Of a stretch of 64,000 bases of DNA, positions 59,987 to 64,000 are shown piece by piece. The notes below the pieces were generated by a model, which did no database searches, had not been told where the DNA came from, and was given only the letters and a program-made list of their open reading frames with translations. Numbering within the stretch: the first letter of the stretch is position 1; each line of letters begins with the position of its first letter. The stretch is from Clostridiales bacterium (GTDB lineage: Bacteria > Bacillota > Clostridia > Oscillospirales > Oscillospiraceae): contig JALERU010000062.1 of the NCBI GenBank assembly GCA_022764045.1, positions 1-64,000 on the forward strand, given 5' to 3'. The position numbers and the translations under genes are program-made.

Positions 59987-61159
59987 GTGAGCATTTCCTT
60001 CCACGTTCCCACCAACCTGGTCTTTGGCCAGGGGGCGGTGAAAAAGCTGCACAAGCAGCGTCTGCCGGGCAAGAAGGCCCTCATCGTCATTTCCAGCGGC
60101 AAGTCCACCCGGGCCAACGGCTATCTGGACACCGTCCAGGACCAGCTAACCCAGGCCGGGGTGGAGTACGCGGTCTTTGACAAGATTCTGGCCAACCCTG
60201 TGCTGGACAACGTGATGGACGGCGCGGCCTGCGCCCGGGAAAACGGCTGTGACTTCGTCCTGGGCCTGGGCGGCGGCAGCAGCATCGACGCGGCCAAGGC
60301 CATCGCCATGATGGCCCCCAACGAGGGCAACTATTGGGACTATGTCTACGGCGGCACCGGCGGCGGCCAGCGGATGAAGAACAAGCCCCTGCCCATCGTG
60401 GCCATCCCCACCACCGCCGGCACCGGCACCGAGCTGGATGCCTGGACCATCATCACCAACGAGGCCACCAGCGAGAAGATGAGCGGCGGCAACAAGAACA
60501 CCTTCCCCGTCCTGGCCATCGTGGACCCGGAACTGATGCTCTCTGTGCCCCCCAAGTTCACCGCCTACCAGGGCTTTGACGCCCTCTTCCACTCCACCGA
60601 GTCTTACATCAATAAGACCGACAACATCATGCGGGACATGCTGGCCCTGAAGGCCATCGAGTGCGTGGGCCAGAACCTGGCCACCGCCTGCGCCGACGGC
60701 CAGAACATCCAGGCCCGGGAAAAGGTGGCTTTTGGCAGCAGCCTGTCGGGCATGGTGATGAGCGTGGACAACCTGTGCTCGGAGCACTCCCTGGAGCACC
60801 CCCTGTCCGCCTATCACCACGAGATCGCCCACGGGGCGGGTCTCATTATGATCAGCCGGGCCTACTACACCTACTTTGTGGAGCACTGCCCCGAGCTCCA
60901 CGACCGGTTCATCGACATGGCCAAGGCCATGGGCAAGACCGACGCCAAGGAGCCCATGGACTTTGTCACCGCCCTGGTGGACCTGCAAAAGGCCTGCGGC
61001 GTGGAGGACCTGAAGATGTCCGACTACGGCATCACCCCCGAGGAGTTCCCCAAGTTTGTGGCCAACGCCCGGAGCACCATGGGGATTCTGTTTAAGATGG
61101 ACCGCCTGACCCTGACCGACGAGGATCTGGTAGAGATCTACACCGCGTCCTATCGGTGA
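59987..61159 (+). CDS. Iron-containing alcohol dehydrogenase
   Basis: A 390-residue type III (Fe-dependent) dehydrogenase. NAD binding is in VLGLGGGSSIDAAKAIA and PTTAGTGTELDAW. Iron ligands are Asp in FDALFH (or ELDAW), His in DALFHSTES and the pair in SEHSLEHPLSAYHHEIAHGAGL. It fits the butanol-dehydrogenase-like branch reducing aldehydes in fermentation. GTG 59987 follows AAAGGAGAATTTCTC. Monocistronic, with terminator. Confidence 0.95.
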   Translation: MSISFHVPTNLVFGQGAVKKLHKQRLPGKKALIVISSGKSTRANGYLDTVQDQLTQAGVEYAVFDKILANPVLDNVMDGAACARENGCDFVLGLGGGSSIDAAKAIAMMAPNEGNYWDYVYGGTGGGQRMKNKPLPIVAIPTTAGTGTELDAWTIITNEATSEKMSGGNKNTFPVLAIVDPELMLSVPPKFTAYQGFDALFHSTESYINKTDNIMRDMLALKAIECVGQNLATACADGQNIQAREKVAFGSSLSGMVMSVDNLCSEHSLEHPLSAYHHEIAHGAGLIMISRAYYTYFVEHCPELHDRFIDMAKAMGKTDAKEPMDFVTALVDLQKACGVEDLKMSDYGITPEEFPKFVANARSTMGILFKMDRLTLTDEDLVEIYTASYR

Positions 61160-61188
61160 GAACAGGGACCTGGATTCTCAAAGTAAAC

Positions 61189-61224
61189 ACCCGCCCGCCG
61201 CGCAAAACGCGCGGCGGGCGGGTC
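61189..61224 (+). terminator. Terminator of the alcohol dehydrogenase gene
   Basis: A perfect 15-bp stem ACCCGCCCGCCGCGC / GCGCGGCGGGCGGGT with an AAAAC loop. Confidence 0.75.
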
Positions 61225-61237
61225 TGTTATGTCCCGG

Positions 61238-61498
61238 TTATGCTTCTTTGGGGCCCAGATCCTCCAGCCCGTAGGCGGCTAGGGCGGCCTTGGCCTGGGC
61301 CACCCCCTCGGGGGGCAGGCGGAGAGGGATGCGGCCCTGGGTGTCTTGGAGCAGGCCCTGGGCCATCAGGTCCTCCAGGACCTGGAAGTCGTATCCCTTC
61401 CAGCACCGGCGGCTGGCGGGGTCGTCGTGGTCGGCCAGGGAGGTGAGGTAGAGCAGGGCCAGGGTGAGCTGTTGGAGCTGCTTGGGGGTTCGATCCAT
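61238..61498 (-). CDS. Small DUF6429-like protein
   Basis: An 86-residue protein. The segment LTLALLYLTSLAD...RRCWKGYDFQVLEDLMAQGLL resembles DUF6429, a family of small soluble proteins with unknown role. The C-terminal half is Ala-rich and helical. AGGAGGATTC precedes the ATG. A terminator lies between it and the upstream zinc-ribbon gene. Confidence 0.8.
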   Translation of the reverse strand: MDRTPKQLQQLTLALLYLTSLADHDDPASRRCWKGYDFQVLEDLMAQGLLQDTQGRIPLRLPPEGVAQAKAALAAYGLEDLGPKEA

Positions 61499-61521
61499 GG
61501 GAATCCTCCTTTTGGGTGAGA

Positions 61522-61558
61522 GAAAAAGCCCCGCCGCTTCTCCCGAAGCGGCGGGGCT
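61522..61558 (-). terminator. Terminator of the zinc-ribbon gene
   Basis: Stem AGCCCCGCCGCTTC / GAAGCGGCGGGGCT with a T5 tract on the minus strand. Confidence 0.85.
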
Positions 61559-61579
61559 GGCTTACGCGGGGGAAGGGGA

Positions 61580-62065
61580 TCAGGCCTCCGGTGTTTCAGC
61601 GGGGGCTTCTTCGGGAAGCTCTTCCGAAACGGGAGCCTGGGGGACGGGTTCTTCCTCCACCTTGGTGCCGCAGTTGGCGCAGTAGTTGGCGTCCTGGGTC
61701 AGGGGTTCGCCGCAGTTGGCGCAGGCGGCGGGGGAAGTGAAGTCGGCTTCGCCGGCCTGGTCGGACTGGCGCTTGGCCTCGATCTCGGCCCGTGCCCCGG
61801 CGATGACCTCCCGGGAGGCCTGGATGGAGGAATAGAGGGCCATGATCTCGTCGTCAAGGATCTCTCCGGCGTCCAGCTTGTCCAGGATGAGCTCGCCGAT
61901 GTTCAGGGTGAACTCGTCGATCTTCTTTTCTTCGTTGTTGATCTTCAGGCTCAGCTTCCCGGTTTCGATGGCGGTGTTGGCCTTGCTGGCGGCCTCGGCG
62001 GCCAGGCTGTTGGCCCGGCTGGCGGCTTCAGCGGCCAGGGAGTTGAGTTTCTCGCGCAGTGCCAT
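61580..62065 (-). CDS. Zinc-ribbon protein with Ala-rich helical N-terminus
   Basis: A 161-residue protein. Residues 1-110 are helical and Ala/Glu-rich (LNSLAAEAASRANSLAAEAASKAN is an internal repeat), probably a coiled coil. A zinc ribbon follows at ~114-133 (CANCGEPLTQDANYCANCGTK), then a Pro/Glu/Ala-rich tail. Such proteins usually mediate assembly; function unknown. AGGAGGAATGTCCC precedes the ATG. Upstream is the P-loop gene, same direction. Confidence 0.85.
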   Translation of the reverse strand: MALREKLNSLAAEAASRANSLAAEAASKANTAIETGKLSLKINNEEKKIDEFTLNIGELILDKLDAGEILDDEIMALYSSIQASREVIAGARAEIEAKRQSDQAGEADFTSPAACANCGEPLTQDANYCANCGTKVEEEPVPQAPVSEELPEEAPAETPEA

Positions 62066-62113
62066 GGGACATTCCTCCTTAGAAATTACGAGCGCCGTTT
62101 GGCGGGCGGACGA

Positions 62114-62527
62114 TTAGAAATAGGCCTTGACGGCCTCGGTGGCCAGGGCGATATCGGCGCTGATGGTGATGGTAAACTTCACCTGGTTTGCTTCAGAGAA
62201 GCGGTCCAGCCAAGCCAGGAACTCTTCCACCTCGGGGGAGTCGGGCTGGGAGGGGATGATCTTGCACAGGCTGTCGATAAACACGTGGGTCAGGTCGTAG
62301 TTAGAGGCGTACATACCGCTGATGAAGCCCTTGAAGAATGTAAAGTTGTCGGCGGCGAAGTCGCTGGACTCCACCAGACGGACGTTGGGGCTGACGTCGT
62401 AAACCAGCTTTCTGCCAATTTCCACGCAAACCACACTGCCGCTCTCGTTGTTGGCGGCATGATTGATCATATCAATGAGCTGCTTGGTCTTGCCGGACCC
62501 TTTTGCGCCCATAATCACTCGAACCAT
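62114..62527 (-). CDS. Small P-loop NTPase of unknown function
   Basis: A 137-residue protein. Walker A MGAKGSGKTKQLIDMI starts at residue 6, and the hydrophobic strand LTHVFIDSLCKI (~77-88) may be Walker B. No sensor or lid is visible, so it is a minimal nucleotide-binding fold related to thymidine kinase or PilT-like ATPases at best. AAGGAGTGATTATTC precedes the ATG. Probably cotranscribed with the zinc-ribbon gene 50 nt downstream. Confidence 0.85.
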   Translation of the reverse strand: MVRVIMGAKGSGKTKQLIDMINHAANNESGSVVCVEIGRKLVYDVSPNVRLVESSDFAADNFTFFKGFISGMYASNYDLTHVFIDSLCKIIPSQPDSPEVEEFLAWLDRFSEANQVKFTITISADIALATEAVKAYF

Positions 62528-62578
62528 GAATAATCACTCCTTCTTGATCCAGAAAAGATAAAACTTCCTGTTGGTTTC

Positions 62579-62607
62579 ATGTTACCATACCAACGGAAAA
62601 ACTGCAA
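62579..62607 (-). promoter_or_regulatory. Promoter of the P-loop/zinc-ribbon pair
   Basis: TTGCAG (62602-62607), 17-nt spacer, TAACAT (62579-62584) on the minus strand. Confidence 0.6.
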
Positions 62608-62675
62608 TGGGAATTCTCTGATTTTTGAAAATTAGTTGCGGAGAATCGTGTTTTTTCCCCTTGTGGTTTTCACGG

Positions 62676-64000
62676 TCAAAGGCCGTTTTGGTTTAACAGG
62701 GCCTTTCGCCTGGCCTCATGGCCGGGCTTGCCCAGCAGGGCGAACATATTGGTCTTGTAAGCCTCCACCCCGGGCTGGTTAAAGGGGTTAACACCCAGCA
62801 GATACCCGGACAGGCCGCAGGCGTATTCAAAGAAATAGACCAGTTGGCCCGCCCAATAGGGTGTGCGCTCGGGCACGGTGAGCAGCAGGTTGGGCACGCC
62901 CCCGGCCACGTGGGCCAGAACGGTGCCGATACGGGCCTGCTCGTTGACAAAGCGCAGGTCCTTGCCCCGGAGAAAGTCCAGGCCGGACAGGTCCCCGGGC
63001 TTTGGGTCCAGCGGGCAGGAGGACTGAGGGAGGGTGAAGCGGACCACGGTTTCAAAGAGGTCCCGGACCCCCTCCTGGATGTACTGGCCCATGGAGTGCA
63101 GATCGGTGGTGAACTCCACGCTGGCGGGGAAAACCCCCTGGCCGTCCTTGCCCTCACTCTCGCCGAAGAGCTGCTTCCACCACTCCCCAAAGGAGCGGAG
63201 ATAGGGCTCATAGCAGGCCAGCAGCTCGATGCCCTTGCCCGCGCTGTACAGGGCGTTCCGGGCGGCGGCGTACTGCCAGGCGGGGTTTTCCTGGCCGGGC
63301 CGGCGCAGGTCCGCCATGGCTTCGGCGGCCCCGGCCAGTAGCTCCTGGACATCCAGGCCGGCCACCACCAGGGGGAGAAGTCCCGCAGCGGTGAGAACGG
63401 AGTACCGCCCGCCGATGGAGGAAGGGACGGAGAAGGTGGCGTAGCCCTCCTGATTGGCCATGGCCCGGAGGGTGCCGCTCTCCCGGTCCGTGGTGGCGAA
63501 AATCCGGTCCCGGGCCCCTTCCCGGCCGTATTTCTCCTCCAGCAGCCGCCGGAAGAGGAAAAAGGCGATGGAGGACTCGGTGGTGTCGCCGGACTTGGAG
63601 ATGACGTTGACGGAGAAATCCTTGTCCCGTACATAGTCTAGCAGCTCAGTCAGGGCGTCGGAGGAGAGCGTGTTGCCGGTGAAAAAGACCTGAGGCGTCT
63701 TTTGGTAGAAAAGATTATAGTTTGGGGAGGTCAGCAGCTCCAGCATGGCCCGGGCGCCCAAATAGGAGCCGCCGATGCCGATGACGATGAGCACCTCAGA
63801 CTGGTCCCGGATGATCCGGGCGGTTTGGAGCAGCCGCTGGAGCTCGGCCTGGTCGTAAGAGGCAGGGAGCTTCACCCAACCGGTAAATTCCCCTCCCAGG
63901 CCGTTGCCCTGCTCCAGCAGGTTCCGGGCCTCGGTGAGGCCGTCCAGGCGGGAGGAGAGCCAGTTTTTCGGGAGGAAGGGAAGGGCGTGGGTTACGTCGA
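62676..64000 (-). CDS. pgi: Glucose-6-phosphate isomerase (5' end outside window)
   Basis: The frame is open to the window end, so about 441 C-terminal residues are present. Motifs are VIGIGGSYLGARAMLELL, ISKSGDTTESSIAFFLFR (sugar isomerase domain), GGRYSVLTAAGLLPLVVAGLD with GGRxS, and the catalytic Glu in the EFTTDLHSMGQYIQEG region (LHSxGQxxQ). An internal GTG at 63875 looks like a start but sits inside the conserved protein, so it is not used as one. Confidence 0.96.
   Translation of the reverse strand, partial: DVTHALPFLPKNWLSSRLDGLTEARNLLEQGNGLGGEFTGWVKLPASYDQAELQRLLQTARIIRDQSEVLIVIGIGGSYLGARAMLELLTSPNYNLFYQKTPQVFFTGNTLSSDALTELLDYVRDKDFSVNVISKSGDTTESSIAFFLFRRLLEEKYGREGARDRIFATTDRESGTLRAMANQEGYATFSVPSSIGGRYSVLTAAGLLPLVVAGLDVQELLAGAAEAMADLRRPGQENPAWQYAAARNALYSAGKGIELLACYEPYLRSFGEWWKQLFGESEGKDGQGVFPASVEFTTDLHSMGQYIQEGVRDLFETVVRFTLPQSSCPLDPKPGDLSGLDFLRGKDLRFVNEQARIGTVLAHVAGGVPNLLLTVPERTPYWAGQLVYFFEYACGLSGYLLGVNPFNQPGVEAYKTNMFALLGKPGHEARRKALLNQNGL

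Noticed and set aside
63600-63875. GTG 63875 as the start of pgi
   Set aside because: Conserved coding sequence continues upstream to the window end without a stop.

Overview
The window is a GC-rich, gene-dense chromosome segment. It suggests a Gram-positive anaerobe of the Bacillota, probably a gut Oscillospiraceae-type Clostridium relative (Flavonifractor/Pseudoflavonifractor-like); this is an inference from gene content, not a database match. The signs are strong purine-rich Shine-Dalgarno sites, SLH-domain surface proteins, HAAS/PadR modules, an ECF sigma/zf-HC2 anti-sigma pair, a K+-dependent membrane pyrophosphatase, and ribosomal protein S21 with a consensus sigma-A promoter. No rRNA, CRISPR array or prophage is visible.

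Layout. 0-6 kb: 3' end of leuS, rpsU, a GH18-like hypothetical, a HAD phosphatase overlapping an Nfo-like TIM-barrel gene, efp, and a zinc-ribbon protein. 5.8-6.7 kb: AT-rich island with a GNAT acetyltransferase. 6.8-11.5 kb: a seven-gene operon on the minus strand in which a two-gene cassette (HAAS-domain membrane protein plus single-TM partner) is present three times around one PadR regulator. 11.6-14.2 kb: zinc/manganese ABC importer. 14.4-24.5 kb: CofE-like protein, hppA, two tandem trkH genes with one trkA, a MATE exporter, a polysaccharide deacetylase. 24.7-31.9 kb: AI-2E-type permease, cytidylate kinase-like protein, a second MATE behind an attenuator-like leader, tRNA-Leu(CAG), upp, tsaB, tsaE, a SEDS protein. 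31.9-35.1 kb: SLH protein, ogt, a membrane protein. 35.2-44.0 kb: arginine cluster in transcription order argG-H-C-J-B-D-F. 44.2-47.6 kb: tRNA-Leu(UAG), ECF sigma and anti-sigma, two XRE regulators, a catalytically degenerate serine recombinase. 47.8-55.2 kb: C39-like/SLH surface protein, glycolytic operon pgk-tpiA-gpmI-eno, trmL. 55.7-64 kb: ychF, an SDR, a PLC-like protein, a CatA-like acetyltransferase, tRNA-Arg(CCG), an iron alcohol dehydrogenase, three small proteins, and the 3' part of pgi.

The intergenic DNA is the least ordinary part. Three families of palindromic elements recur. Family A (4 copies, three inside the arg cluster) always starts at the stop codon of the upstream gene, in sense orientation, with a constant 17-nt core held in a stem whose sequence changes and compensates from copy to copy. 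Family B (4 copies, two exactly 170 bp) is MITE-like with inverted ends. Family C (3 copies) places variable hairpins around a short ATGARACG core.

Functionally the window joins arginine synthesis, lower glycolysis, K+ homeostasis (trkA/trkH beside a K+-dependent pyrophosphatase), cell-envelope genes and several small signalling units. Best candidates for an undescribed system are the family A stop-codon elements and the triplicated HAAS/partner cassette.
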